A DNA stretch of 64,000 nucleotides, taken from positions 5,652,001 to 5,716,000 of the forward strand of contig NZ_LGTC01000001.1 of the NCBI RefSeq assembly GCF_001262605.1. Direction: 5' to 3'. Each line of letters opens with the position of its first letter. Position 1 is the stretch's first letter. The position numbers were made by a program, and so were the translations under genes. Shown in pieces: positions 25,671 through 35,022 of the stretch. The DNA comes from Pseudobacteroides cellulosolvens ATCC 35603 = DSM 2933. Its GTDB lineage: Bacteria; Bacillota; Clostridia; Acetivibrionales; DSM-2933. The notes beneath the pieces are model-generated. The model worked only from the letters and a program-made list of their open reading frames with translations, was not told where the DNA came from and ran no database searches.

Positions 25671-26429
25671 TTAACCGAATCTTCCTGTAATATAGTCTTC
25701 TGTCCTTTTATCCGAAGGCATACTAAATATTTTCTCCGTTTCATCATATTCAACTATTTGGCCGTGGAGAAAAAATGCAGTATTATCGGAAATCCTTCCT
25801 GCCTGCTGCATATTATGTGTAACAATTACAATGGTGTAACTCTCTTTTAGTTCATCAATCAAATCCTCTATCTTCAGAGTGGATAAGGGATCAAGGGCTG
25901 ATGTGGGTTCATCCATCAGTACAACTTCAGGCTCAACAGCAAGAACCCTTGCTATACATAAACGCTGCTGCTGTCCACCGGAAAGTCCTAAAGCACTTTG
26001 TTTGAGACGGTCCTTTACCTCGTCCCAGAGGGCAGATCCAATCAAGCTTTTTTCAACTATCTCATCAAGCCTAGATTTTGATTTTATTCCATGTATCTTG
26101 GGACCATAGGCAATATTCTCATATATTGACATGGGAAAAGGGTTGGGCTTTTGAAAAACCATACCCACCTTTTTCCTCAAATCCACTACATCAAGCTGAT
26201 CATAAACATTTAAACCGTCTAGGTAAACCTTACCTGTGATTTTAACATTGTTAACAAGATCATTCATTCTATTAAGGGTTTTAAGAAAAGTTGACTTTCC
26301 ACAACCTGACGGCCCGATAAGTGCTGTTACCTTATTCTTCTCTATATCAACCGTAACATTTTTTAATGCTTGAGTGCTTCCGTAAAAAAGATTCAGATCT
26401 TTTGTATAAAGCTTTAATTTCTTCTCCAT
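25671..26429 (-). CDS. pstB: Phosphate ABC transporter ATPase PstB
   Basis: 252-residue ATPase with Walker A ALIGPSGCGKSTFLK, the PstB-typical LNRMNDL, Q-loop FQKPNPFPMSIYEN, signature LSGGQQQRLCIARVLA, Walker B VVLMDEPTSALDP and switch His in IVTHNMQQAGRISD. The C-terminal EKIFSMPSDKRTEDYITGRFG is diagnostic for PstB. GAGGG precedes ATG. It energises phosphate import with PstC and PstA and lies between pstA and phoU. Confidence 0.97.
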   Translation of the reverse strand: MEKKLKLYTKDLNLFYGSTQALKNVTVDIEKNKVTALIGPSGCGKSTFLKTLNRMNDLVNNVKITGKVYLDGLNVYDQLDVVDLRKKVGMVFQKPNPFPMSIYENIAYGPKIHGIKSKSRLDEIVEKSLIGSALWDEVKDRLKQSALGLSGGQQQRLCIARVLAVEPEVVLMDEPTSALDPLSTLKIEDLIDELKESYTIVIVTHNMQQAGRISDNTAFFLHGQIVEYDETEKIFSMPSDKRTEDYITGRFG

Positions 26430-26447
26430 TCAAATCAATCCCTCATA

Positions 26448-27347
26448 TTAAATATTAGTTTTTCCGGCAAATCTCTTATTTAGTAATCCCCCAAAAATTC
26501 TCGATAGGATATTAAAGGCAAATACACATATAATCAGTACTGCCGCAGCCCCATCTGCAACCATCCTTGCATCAGGTGCGGTACCTTCCGAGTTGACTTT
26601 CCATATGAAAACCGCCAATGTTTCAGCAGGCCTGAATGGATTTAGGGGCGAAGATGAATCCAATGGGTTAAAGTTGGTAAAATCCAAAGGATAGCCGCTT
26701 ACTCCCGATGTAAATATAAGTGCAGCCGCCTCTCCAAAAACCCTTCCTGATGTTATGATCAATCCCGTTACAAGCCCTGGAATTGCACAGGGTATTAAAA
26801 CCTTTACAATCGTCTGCCAATGGGTAGCTCCTAATGCCAGACTTGCCTCCTTTACAGAAAGGGGAACATTTCTTATGGCATCTTCACTTATCCTTGTTAT
26901 AACAGGAAGATTCAATACCGATACAGCTAGTGCACCTGATAGTAGGTTGAAGCTCCAGCCTGTCATTTGAACAAAAACAAGAAACCCAAAGAGACCTATT
27001 ACTATTGACGGCAAGGATGCTAATGCTTCAATACAAAACCTTATCATTCTAGTCATCTTTGTTGGTCTAGCATACTCAGCCATATAAATCCCTGCTGAAA
27101 GTCCGATTGGCAGCGACATCATCATGGATAAAACCACCATATATATTGAATTGAACAATGGTGGACCTATGCCGCCTCCAGCCTCTATTGACTTTGGTTC
27201 AGAAGTAAGAAAGTTCAGATTCAGCTTGCTTCTTCCCTGATAAATCAAATAACCTGCAAAAAGCACAAGTAATAGTACCAGTATTCCGGCTATAATAATA
27301 AAAATTGTTGTTGCTATTTTATCAGCAATCTGAGGTTTGATTCTCAT
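26448..27347 (-). CDS. pstA: Phosphate ABC transporter permease PstA
   Basis: 299-residue membrane protein with six hydrophobic segments and the EAA-type loop EASLALGATHWQTIVKVLIPCAIPGLVTG. The segment GGGIGPPLFNSIYMV is typical of PstA. Its ATG overlaps the pstC stop by four bases, so the two permeases are translationally coupled. It forms the membrane channel of the high-affinity phosphate importer with PstC. Confidence 0.96.
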   Translation of the reverse strand: MRIKPQIADKIATTIFIIIAGILVLLLVLFAGYLIYQGRSKLNLNFLTSEPKSIEAGGGIGPPLFNSIYMVVLSMMMSLPIGLSAGIYMAEYARPTKMTRMIRFCIEALASLPSIVIGLFGFLVFVQMTGWSFNLLSGALAVSVLNLPVITRISEDAIRNVPLSVKEASLALGATHWQTIVKVLIPCAIPGLVTGLIITSGRVFGEAAALIFTSGVSGYPLDFTNFNPLDSSSPLNPFRPAETLAVFIWKVNSEGTAPDARMVADGAAAVLIICVFAFNILSRIFGGLLNKRFAGKTNI

Positions 27348-28291
27348 TTAACAAAACTCCTTTTTGCCCCTATTTTGTGTATTACCACAATAAACAAAAA
27401 TGATATTATGAGAAGAAGAAACGCCAAAGACCATAATGCATTGCTCTCAAGTGTTCCCGAGACTGCATTTCCCATTTCCATTGTAATTACACTTGTCATG
27501 GTATTTGCCCTGTCAAAAATCGATTTAGGGAATAATATATTGTTTCCAATTACCATCTGTACGGCAAGTGCTTCACCAAAAGCTCTTGCAAGGCCTAATA
27601 CAACCCCAGTAAGTATGCCTGGAAGTGCTGCAGGAACCAGGACACGTCTTATGGTTTGCCAACGAGTTGCTCCCAGTGCAAAGGAGGCTTCCTTATAGTC
27701 CCTTGGTAATGCTTTAAGTGCATCAACAGAAACACTCGCAATGGTAGGAAAAATCATTATGGACAGAACAAGTGCCCCTGTAAGAAGACTTTTACCTGTT
27801 GTGTTGATGGATCCATCAAAAAATGGCATCATTAGTGTAAATTTGCTTATAAAAGGCACTAGTACAGTCAGGCCTACCCAACCATATACAACCGACGGAA
27901 TCCCCACAAATATTTCAATTACCGGCTGCAGCAGCTTTTTACCCAACTTGGGAGAGATTTCAGTCATAAAGATTGAAATTGCAATGCTAAATGGAGTACT
28001 TATCATCAGTGCAAGCATAGATATGGAAACGGAACCAAAGATAAAAACAAGAGCTCCCACTGCCGGTCCCCCTCTGCTATCCCCTACAGTATCCCATCTA
28101 TCCGAAAACAGGAATTGAATTGGTGACTGTTTATCTTGGATAAAAGTTGCCATGCCTTTTGACGCAATGAAGAAGACTAGACTTATAGTCAGTATTATTA
28201 AAAATATTCCGAAGAATGTAACTATCGATCTACCAAATAATTCTTTTTTTATATAATGAACACTCTTTTTTATTTTACTGTTAGTTGACAT
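27344..28291 (-). CDS. pstC: Phosphate ABC transporter permease PstC
   Basis: 315-residue membrane protein with six hydrophobic segments. The conserved loop reads EASFALGATRWQTIRRVLVPAALPGILTGVVLGLARAFGEALAV, and VEIFVGIPSVVYGWVGL is characteristic of PstC. The GGGGGG run eight bases before ATG is the ribosome site. It pairs with PstA. It follows pstS by 34 bp. Confidence 0.96.
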   Translation of the reverse strand: MSTNSKIKKSVHYIKKELFGRSIVTFFGIFLIILTISLVFFIASKGMATFIQDKQSPIQFLFSDRWDTVGDSRGGPAVGALVFIFGSVSISMLALMISTPFSIAISIFMTEISPKLGKKLLQPVIEIFVGIPSVVYGWVGLTVLVPFISKFTLMMPFFDGSINTTGKSLLTGALVLSIMIFPTIASVSVDALKALPRDYKEASFALGATRWQTIRRVLVPAALPGILTGVVLGLARAFGEALAVQMVIGNNILFPKSIFDRANTMTSVITMEMGNAVSGTLESNALWSLAFLLLIISFLFIVVIHKIGAKRSFVK

Positions 28292-28325
28292 TTGTCTGAC
28301 CCCCCATTGCGTTTAAATGATAAAA

Positions 28326-29183
28326 CTAGCGTTTAACTTTCATATCTTTAATTGGAATAAACTTAAGCTTTGTTACAAGATTATTTTGAACTTCATCGCT
28401 CAAAATATAATCGATAAAAGACTTGGTAAGGCCAGTTGCTTCGCCTTTAGTGTACATGTGCTCATATGCCCATACAGGGTAAGTACCGTTTGCAACGTTT
28501 TCTGAAGTAGGCACTACACCATCAATCTTAAGAGGCTTTGTTTTTTCATCCAGATAAGAGAAAGCAAGATAAGAAATTGAGCCTTCCGTTTGGGATACTG
28601 TCTGCTTCACTGTACCGGATTGGTCTTCTTTTAATGCCATTCCCTCTGCTTCGTCAGCTCCCTTTAACGCATATTTCTTAAAGGTGGCCCTTGTTCCTGA
28701 GTTGCTAGGTCTGTTGATTATAGTAATTTTCATATCATCCCCGCCAACATCCTTCCAGTTGGTTATCTTACCTGTAAATATGTCTATAAGCTGCTGGGAA
28801 GTAAGATTATCTACTTTAACATTAGTATTTACAACAGCTGCAATACCTACTGCACAAACCACATGGTCCTTTAATTCTTTAGCCTCTTCAGGCTTTAATT
28901 TTTCTTCCGCATACACGTCTGAATTACCTATGTTTACCGCACCCTGATAAACCTGAGTCAAGCCCTGGCCGCTTCCTCCTGCCTGTACTGAGATCTTTGA
29001 GCCTGCGTTTTTTGCCATGTAATCTTTGGCAGCATTATCTGCAAGGGGTAGTAGTGCTGATGAACCGGAAATTGATATTGAGTCTTCTTTTGAAGATGGC
29101 CCGCATGCTGTCAGTGTTAGCAAAAAGGTAATTGATAAAACTGCAAAAAGCATTATTGATTTAATCATTAAATTCTTTTTCAT
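28326..29183 (-). CDS. pstS: Phosphate-binding lipoprotein PstS
   Basis: 285-residue lipoprotein starting MKKNLMIKSIMLF at ATG 29183 with GGAGGATG upstream; an ATG 60 bases earlier lacks a site and would spoil the signal peptide. The lipobox LTAC is near residue 27. The phosphate-binding segments ISGSSALLPLAD, QAGGSGQGLTQV, IGNSDVYAEE and NRPSNSGTRATF are present. The length is typical of Gram-positive PstS. It captures extracellular phosphate for PstCAB. It is the first gene of the operon and is preceded by a four-repeat Pho box. Confidence 0.96.
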   Translation of the reverse strand: MKKNLMIKSIMLFAVLSITFLLTLTACGPSSKEDSISISGSSALLPLADNAAKDYMAKNAGSKISVQAGGSGQGLTQVYQGAVNIGNSDVYAEEKLKPEEAKELKDHVVCAVGIAAVVNTNVKVDNLTSQQLIDIFTGKITNWKDVGGDDMKITIINRPSNSGTRATFKKYALKGADEAEGMALKEDQSGTVKQTVSQTEGSISYLAFSYLDEKTKPLKIDGVVPTSENVANGTYPVWAYEHMYTKGEATGLTKSFIDYILSDEVQNNLVTKLKFIPIKDMKVKR

Positions 29184-29266
29184 TATTAACATCCTCCAAA
29201 AAATATTATTATTTGCAATATGAAAATGTAAAAGATCAATCACTTTTCATGTTCTCTAAGATAAAT

Positions 29267-29318
29267 ACTATAGGTCTTTATTTAAGAGAAGATTAAGCGA
29301 TTGTTAATTGGATGTTAA
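29267..29318 (-). promoter_or_regulatory. Pho box and promoter upstream of pstS
   Basis: Read on the minus strand, TTAACA, TTAACA, TTAATC and TTAAAT begin exactly 11 bp apart (plus-strand starts 29313, 29302, 29291, 29280). TATAGT (29267-29272) lies eight bases beyond the last repeat as a -10, and the third repeat occupies the -35 position. This is the architecture of a PhoP/PhoB-activated promoter. Confidence 0.85.
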
Positions 29319-29429
29319 TATTTTTAGGCAAGGAATGACTAATAACTATCCAACATTTAAAGGAAATCTATAATAGGGAGTTTTATTTCTTGCCTTCTGG
29401 GAATACTTAGGCTTGTATATGTTTTTGAT

Positions 29430-29500
29430 GTTAATTCTATGTAAAGTAAGTTAATTCTATGTTAACTCGATTGTAGTAAATGTTTTGCTGATATTATAAT
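29430..29500 (+). promoter_or_regulatory. Promoter region of the DUF47-pit operon with duplicated motif
   Basis: GTTAATTCTATGT occurs twice, at 29430 and 29450. Within it TTAATT (29451) and TTAACT (29462) are 11 bp apart, like a short Pho box. TTGTAG (29471-29476), 18 bp and TATAAT (29495-29500) form the promoter. The rest of the 388-bp gap (29184-29571) holds only the divergent pstS control region. Confidence 0.5.
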
Positions 29501-29571
29501 TAGTGTGTAGATATATAATATGAAATTATTAGAAATTGTTTGTTTATAAAATTTTCATAAGGGGAAAAATA

Positions 29572-30195
29572 ATGTTTAAAACATCAAAGAAAGAAGAGAT
29601 TTTTTTTAATATGTTTTCAGAAACTGCTGAAACCACTTTAAAAGCTGCAAGGGCTTTGGATGAATTGGTGAAAAACTATGTAAATGTTGATAAGAAGATC
29701 AATGCTATTGAGGAAATTGAACATGAATGCGATAATCATATACATAAAATTATGCAACAAATTAACAAGTCCTTCATCACACCCATTGACAGAGAAGATA
29801 TATGTGAAATAGCCAAGGAAATGGATAATATAACTGATGCTATAGAATCTACTGCACATCGTTTCAAGATGTTCAATGTTAAAAGCATCAAAGAGGATGC
29901 AATTAAAATGGTAAAACTTATTGTTGATTGTACCTTAGAACTTAAAGGTGTCATGGCTGAATTGAAGAACATGAAAACAAGCAAGACACTTCAGGATATG
30001 ATTATAGAAGTAAACAGAATTGAAGATGAAGGCGACACAATCTTCAGGAACGCAATAACAAAACTGTTTGTCGTTGAAACTGATCCAGTTGAAATAACCA
30101 AATGGAAAGAAATTTATGAATACCTTGAAAATACTCTGGATGCTTGTGAAGATGTAGCCAATATAGTGGAGGGAGTCGTGATGAAACATGCTTAG
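29572..30195 (+). CDS. DUF47 family protein, Pit accessory (PhoU-like)
   Basis: 207-residue helical protein of the DUF47/TIGR00153 family, structurally related to PhoU and almost always encoded next to Pit transporters. Segments such as IEEIEHECDNHIHKIMQQINKSFITPIDREDI and EMDNITDAIESTAHRF are family hallmarks, with Asp/Glu pairs likely to bind metal. ATG 29572 has AAGGGG eight bases upstream; the longer frame start does not. Its stop overlaps the pit start by eight bases. It probably regulates Pit activity. Confidence 0.93.
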   Translation: MFKTSKKEEIFFNMFSETAETTLKAARALDELVKNYVNVDKKINAIEEIEHECDNHIHKIMQQINKSFITPIDREDICEIAKEMDNITDAIESTAHRFKMFNVKSIKEDAIKMVKLIVDCTLELKGVMAELKNMKTSKTLQDMIIEVNRIEDEGDTIFRNAITKLFVVETDPVEITKWKEIYEYLENTLDACEDVANIVEGVVMKHA

Positions 30196-31171
30196 TCTGG
30201 CAGTGGTTATCATTCTGGCATTGAGTTTTGATTTTATAAACGGTTTTCATGATACTGCAAATTCAATCGCTACATCAGTCTCTACCAGAGTTCTTTCACC
30301 CAGGCAGGCAATAATAATGGCTGCATTTTTAAATTTCGTTGGTGCTATGGTAAGCAGCAAAGTAGCTAAAACCATATCAGGCGGTTTAGTAAATGTATCC
30401 CTGCCACAATATGTAATAATTGCAGCTTTACTTGCAGCAATTATTTGGAATCTGATTACTTGGTATTTTGGAATTCCCAGCAGTTCATCCCATGCTTTGA
30501 TCGGCGGACTGATAGGAGCATCAATTGCTTTTGCCTCCAGTACAAAAGCAATTATTTGGGGTGGAGTCATGCAAAAAGTTGTAATTCCGCTGTTTACTTC
30601 GCCTATTCTCGGTTTTGTACTTGGTTTGATTGTTATGAAGTTATTATTTAAATTCTTAAAGCCTTTTTCTAACCGTTTTGTTAATAAGTGGTTTTCAAAG
30701 CTTCAGATTGCTTCAGCAGCTTGGATGGCTTTTTCACACGGAAAAAATGATGCTCAGAAATCAATGGGTATCATAACATTAGCATTAATCAGTGACGGTG
30801 CACTGAACAAAGGTGCAGACGTTCCTTGGGAGGTAATGATTGCTTGTGCTGTGGCAATGGCTTTTGGCACATCATTCGGGGGATGGAAAATCATCAAAAC
30901 AATGGGTGTTAATATGATACGACTTCAACCAATAGGTGGATTTGCAGCAGAAACATCAGCAGCCCTGGTTATTGAAACTGCTTCTTCCCTAGGTGCTCCT
31001 GTCAGTACAACACATGTTATTTCCTCTTCCATCATGGGCGTAGGTTCTGCAAAACGTTTATCAGCAGTTAGATGGGCACTTGCACGTAATATTGTTGGGG
31101 CATGGGTTCTTACAATACCTGTTACAGCTCTGATCGGTGCAGTTATTACCTTGATTATAAAACTGTTCTAA
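30188..31171 (+). CDS. pit: Low-affinity inorganic phosphate transporter (Pit family)
   Basis: 327-residue membrane transporter with about ten hydrophobic segments. The duplicated PiT signature is visible as FDFINGFHDTANSIATSVSTRVLSP near the N-terminus and MAFSHGKNDAQKSMGIITLAL near residue 185. The later GAPVSTTHVISSSIMGVG and IPSSSSHALIGGLIG are also typical. It moves metal-phosphate by proton or cation symport. It is coupled to the DUF47 gene and divergent from the pst operon, so both phosphate uptake systems share one intergenic control region. Confidence 0.95.
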   Translation: MLSLAVVIILALSFDFINGFHDTANSIATSVSTRVLSPRQAIIMAAFLNFVGAMVSSKVAKTISGGLVNVSLPQYVIIAALLAAIIWNLITWYFGIPSSSSHALIGGLIGASIAFASSTKAIIWGGVMQKVVIPLFTSPILGFVLGLIVMKLLFKFLKPFSNRFVNKWFSKLQIASAAWMAFSHGKNDAQKSMGIITLALISDGALNKGADVPWEVMIACAVAMAFGTSFGGWKIIKTMGVNMIRLQPIGGFAAETSAALVIETASSLGAPVSTTHVISSSIMGVGSAKRLSAVRWALARNIVGAWVLTIPVTALIGAVITLIIKLF

Positions 31172-31218
31172 GGATTAATTGAAATATTATTGAAAATCTT
31201 ATTTCAGGAGACAGTTTA

Positions 31219-31458
31219 ATGTTTAAGTTAAGATGTGCAAAAAAGGAAGAATATGATTTTCTGTATAATCTACTTGACTCTACCATCAAAAAGTACTATG
31301 TGGAGACCTTCGGCAGTTGGGATTAAAAAATTGAAAGAGGTTACTTTGACGAGAGCTTCAATAATTGGAAAGCACAGGATTTTTATAAAAGAATAGGCTT
31401 TATTAAAATCGGAGAAACAGAAACTCATCTTGTTATGAGCCGAAGTCCTGATTTGTGA
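31219..31458 (+). pseudogene. Decayed GNAT acetyltransferase
   Basis: Starts well (AGGAG nine bases before ATG, then MFKLRCAKKEEYDFLYNLL, typical of a GNAT N-terminus) but has an in-frame TAA at 31324-31326 after SWD. The same frame resumes with KIERGYFDESFN and jumps to KAQDFYKRIGFIKIGETETHLVM, the normal GNAT C-terminus. The acetyl-CoA-binding middle (about 70-80 residues) is missing. The result is 80 codons against about 150 normally, with both a stop and an internal deletion. Confidence 0.8.
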
Positions 31459-31506
31459 AATAATAATCTATAGCAATATTAAAATAATTTGCACAAGAAA
31501 GAATTT

Positions 31507-31530
31507 AAATGGGGGTATGCCCCATTTTTT
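31507..31530 (+). terminator. Rho-independent terminator
   Basis: AAATGGGG/CCCCATTT forms an 8-bp stem with a 5-base loop, followed by six T residues. It probably ends the DUF47-pit transcript through the acetyltransferase remnant. Confidence 0.85.
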
Positions 31531-31663
31531 ATTATCTGTGGAGTTTGTTATATACAGGCATTGTATGGTAAAATTGTATGTATATTAAAAGTGACAAATG
31601 TAAGATTATTAGCACTTTTAATGTATATCAGTTTGAAATAAACTATAAAGAAGGTAATTTATT

Positions 31664-33658
31664 ATGGAACCAAAACAAACATATGAAACCGGATTATTAT
31701 ATCACCATTATGCAAATACAGCATATCCTCTCACACCAAAATCATTTATGCAGTATCGTATTAATGACCAGTCACAGATACAGAATTTTTTATCATCAGA
31801 ATGGGCAAAGACCGATGAATTAAGCCTTTATGTACATATACCCTTTTGCAAGGTAAGATGCAAATTCTGTGAATATGTTGTTCTGGAGGATGTAGGTACA
31901 TGTACTGAAGATCTATATGTTTCACTGCTGCTTAAAGAAATCCAGATGTACAAAGCCATATTGAAAGATAAAAAAATTGTTGGATATGATATTGGCGGCG
32001 GAACTCCTACAAAATTGTCTGTTGAAAACTTGATAAGAATCACAGACGCCGTTACCAACTCATTCAATATTCAGGATAATGTTGTTTTCAGTATCGAAAC
32101 AACCCCTATAATAGCCGCTAAAGAGCCTGAAAAAATATTAGCCGCTTATAATATGGGGTATAAAAGAATAAGTATGGGTGTACAAACCGTTTCCGAAAAG
32201 CTGTTAAACGAGCTGGGCAGAGAGGGAACAGTCCATATATATGAGGAAGCCACCCAAAATATAAGAAAAGCAGGGTTTAAGCAATTCAACATAGATCTTA
32301 TGTACGGTTTTTTACACCAGAGCAATGAGGAGTTTGAGACTACCATTCGTTACGCCATATCATTAAATCCTGAATATATAACACTTTACCGCAATCGCTA
32401 CAAGGGAACCAAACTGGAGAAAGAGGCTGAAGGTGTTTCGCTGTATAAGATAATATGTCAGTATCGTCTTGCATACAAATTACTTTTGGAAAACGGTTAT
32501 ATGGCAAACGCAGGTAAGAATACATTCAGTAAAGTACAGGATGATTATGGAACAAGCGATTATCTCACAAAGCGTGTAATATATGGAACCCCTTATGTAG
32601 GAATGGGGCTTGGTGCACAATCCTTTGGAATGGATTATCTGGCATACAATGAAGGTGCAGCAAGCAAACAGCTTCATAAATACCAGGAAAAAATAGAAAA
32701 CAATCAATTCCCCATACAGGACATTTACAGCTTGCCTATGGAAGAATCCATAGCAAAGATGGTATCTGTAGCTTTTTATTTTGGGTTTGTGGATTCTGAA
32801 GCCTTCAGCCAAAGATTAGGCATATCATTTTGGGAGCACTTCGAGAATGAAGTTGAATTCGTTATTCAAAAGGGATTGATGGAAATTAAGGGAACCAGAC
32901 TTTATCTGACAGAACGGGGTGCAGATTATATCAACGGTATAATCCCTCTCTTTTATTCAGGTAGATCCAAATTGGAGTTGTCTGAGCTTTTCAACAAGTC
33001 AGCCAAACGTTCTGTTGGTGAAGAGGAATTTTTGAAGGCATACAAGATAGAGAATTATGAAAGGCCATCTCTTGCTGCAGATATAGTCGTCTTTTCACTA
33101 AATGGCGATGTAAAAGATTTCGGAAAGCTACCCCCAAAGCAACTCTCCGTCCTTATGATAAGACGTGGTGAACACCCATATATGAGTGAATGGGCCTTGC
33201 CCGGTGGGTTTGTAAAGCCCGGGGAATCTGCAGAGCAGGCAGCATATCGCGAGCTCAAGGAAGAAACAGGATTATCTGATGTCACAATGTCACAGCTTCA
33301 TTTATTCAGTGAACCCAAACGCGACCCCAGAGGCTGGATTGTATCCTGCTCTTTCATCGCATTGGCATATAGAAAGAACTTTCCACTGCAATTTGGTGAG
33401 GATGCTATAGATGCACAGTGGTTTGAGGTTCAGTACGATAAGCTAAATTCATCTACAGAAGAGAATAAAGTCATAGATATATATGACCTGGTGCTTTCAA
33501 ATGAGGTCATAGCCCTTACTGCAAGGGTAGAAGCGGTAACCGCCGTTTCACAGCTTGGTAGAAACATAGAATGCCATATTGTAGAATCTAATGGTATTGC
33601 TTTTGACCATGCAAAAATACTTGCACACGCAATAAATAGAATACAGGAGTTTATATGA
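31664..33658 (+). CDS. Radical SAM (HemW/HemN-like) and Nudix hydrolase fusion protein
   Basis: 664-residue two-part enzyme. Residues about 50-430 form a coproporphyrinogen-oxidase-like radical SAM domain with cluster motif CKVRCKFC (C-x3-C-x2-C), GGGTPTKL, ISMGVQTVSEKLLNELGR and NIDLMYGFLHQS, then a winged-helix HemW-type tail with KGLMEIKGTRLYLTERGADYI. Residues about 465-625 form a Nudix domain with box GGFVKPGESAEQAAYRELK...EETGL. The end, AFDHAKILAHAINRIQEFI, matches the helix that in NrtR-like proteins leads into a DNA-binding winged helix, absent here. Radical SAM and Nudix chemistry in one chain suggests linked nucleotide-derivative processing, but no reaction is known. AGAAGG precedes ATG. 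The stop overlaps the next gene by four bases. Confidence 0.88.
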   Translation: MEPKQTYETGLLYHHYANTAYPLTPKSFMQYRINDQSQIQNFLSSEWAKTDELSLYVHIPFCKVRCKFCEYVVLEDVGTCTEDLYVSLLLKEIQMYKAILKDKKIVGYDIGGGTPTKLSVENLIRITDAVTNSFNIQDNVVFSIETTPIIAAKEPEKILAAYNMGYKRISMGVQTVSEKLLNELGREGTVHIYEEATQNIRKAGFKQFNIDLMYGFLHQSNEEFETTIRYAISLNPEYITLYRNRYKGTKLEKEAEGVSLYKIICQYRLAYKLLLENGYMANAGKNTFSKVQDDYGTSDYLTKRVIYGTPYVGMGLGAQSFGMDYLAYNEGAASKQLHKYQEKIENNQFPIQDIYSLPMEESIAKMVSVAFYFGFVDSEAFSQRLGISFWEHFENEVEFVIQKGLMEIKGTRLYLTERGADYINGIIPLFYSGRSKLELSELFNKSAKRSVGEEEFLKAYKIENYERPSLAADIVVFSLNGDVKDFGKLPPKQLSVLMIRRGEHPYMSEWALPGGFVKPGESAEQAAYRELKEETGLSDVTMSQLHLFSEPKRDPRGWIVSCSFIALAYRKNFPLQFGEDAIDAQWFEVQYDKLNSSTEENKVIDIYDLVLSNEVIALTARVEAVTAVSQLGRNIECHIVESNGIAFDHAKILAHAINRIQEFI

Positions 33659-34521
33659 GGAAAAACAATGTTCTATCAGATAAACCTAAGGGAAAACCGA
33701 TAATACGACTAATAAAGAAATTATTAATAGCAATAGTACTTATATATACAGTATTTTGCCTTGGCGTGCATCTTTTTCTTGAAGAGTTGATTTTGTGGCC
33801 CCACAAGATATCTGGCGATGTAACTGCCATATCAAAACAAGCAAACAATGTTGAAAGTGTTGAAATCACAACAAAGGATGGTAATATTTTAAGGGGCTGG
33901 CTTGTAAAGAATTCAAATACCCCAAAGTCAAATCTGCTCATATATTTTGGAGGGAATGCCGAGGAGTTATCTTATGTTATTCCAAAGATGTCGAAGTTAG
34001 ACGAATGGTCGGTGGCATTAATCAACTATAGAGGCTACGGAATGAGTGAAGGATCCGCCAACGAAACAACACTGTTCAGCGATTCTCTTGAGATATTCGA
34101 TTATTTTGCTTCCAGAAGTGATATCAATAAAAGTAATATCGTTGTGATGGGAAGAAGTATTGGTACTGGTGTAGCAGCATATTTGGCTCAAAACAGAAAT
34201 GCCTCGGCCGTAATTCTGACTTCACCCTATGATTCTATTATTAGCGTAGTACAGGATATATGTCCCATTGTACCCGCAGACCTGCTGCTAAAGCACAAAT
34301 TTGATTCCTTAAGCCGTGCACCTTTAATAAAACAGCCTGTTCTAATTCTTGTGGGAACTGAAGATACTTTAATACCGCCGTGGCATTCAAAAAAGCTTAA
34401 AGATGCGTGGGGTGGTAAGGCTTACTACGAGGAATTGGCCAGTGAAAATCACAACTCAATTGATGATGCAGATATTTACTGGAGCAGGATCAGAGATTTT
34501 TTATCTCAGCAAATTAAATAA
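33655..34521 (+). CDS. Membrane-anchored alpha/beta hydrolase
   Basis: 288-residue serine hydrolase with an N-terminal membrane segment (about 20-42). The fold is of the BEM46/ABHD type: oxyanion motif YFGGNAEE, nucleophile elbow GRSIGTG (Ser near 171), Asp in GTEDTLIP and His in ENHNSIDD. The substrate is unknown; family members act on esters or thioesters. It overlaps the radical SAM-Nudix gene by ATGA and is probably cotranscribed with it and with the two genes downstream. Confidence 0.88.
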   Translation: MRKNNVLSDKPKGKPIIRLIKKLLIAIVLIYTVFCLGVHLFLEELILWPHKISGDVTAISKQANNVESVEITTKDGNILRGWLVKNSNTPKSNLLIYFGGNAEELSYVIPKMSKLDEWSVALINYRGYGMSEGSANETTLFSDSLEIFDYFASRSDINKSNIVVMGRSIGTGVAAYLAQNRNASAVILTSPYDSIISVVQDICPIVPADLLLKHKFDSLSRAPLIKQPVLILVGTEDTLIPPWHSKKLKDAWGGKAYYEELASENHNSIDDADIYWSRIRDFLSQQIK

Positions 34522-34572
34522 TATCATAAATGATTGTAATTACTAAAACATATCACAGGAGGGAGCAATTAT

Positions 34573-35010
34573 ATGTCAGACACAAAAATATTTGAGATTA
34601 AAAAAGATCGTTATCTATATGGTATATTCAACATACTGATTGGATTAATCTATGCGGCTGTTATGGTTTTTTATGGAATTAATAGCCTTAATAAAGGTGA
34701 TGTTCTATGGTCGGTTATCAAGTTTGCAACAGCTGGTATCCTAGGCTTTTTCTTTATTTATATGGGTATTGACAGAATAAAGAAAATATCCTCTACAAGG
34801 TATATAAAAATATCAAAAGAAGAAATATGCATAGATGAAGAAGTTGCAAGAAGAGAAGACATAAAAGAGCTATATATTCCAAAATACGATGATTATGTTG
34901 AAATTAGAAAAATAAACGGAAAGAAAATACGCATTTTGGAAAACATGCTTGAGAAGGATTCTTTCGCACAATTAAAAGAGTTTCTGTCCACCTATCAAAT
35001 TTCAAGGTAG
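34573..35010 (+). CDS. Small membrane protein, unknown
   Basis: 145-residue protein with two hydrophobic segments (about 16-37 and 48-70) and a cytoplasmic C-terminal half (KYIKISKEEICIDEEVARREDIKELYI) that looks like a small PH-like beta sheet. AGGAGGGAG precedes ATG. It lies between the alpha/beta hydrolase and the L,D-transpeptidase in the same direction. No function can be assigned. Confidence 0.7.
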   Translation: MSDTKIFEIKKDRYLYGIFNILIGLIYAAVMVFYGINSLNKGDVLWSVIKFATAGILGFFFIYMGIDRIKKISSTRYIKISKEEICIDEEVARREDIKELYIPKYDDYVEIRKINGKKIRILENMLEKDSFAQLKEFLSTYQISR

Positions 35011-35022
35011 AGGAATTTAACA

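Noticed and set aside
28684..28947. Long plus-strand frames inside pstS and other minus-strand genes
   Set aside because: Antisense shadows of strongly conserved genes with no ribosome sites.
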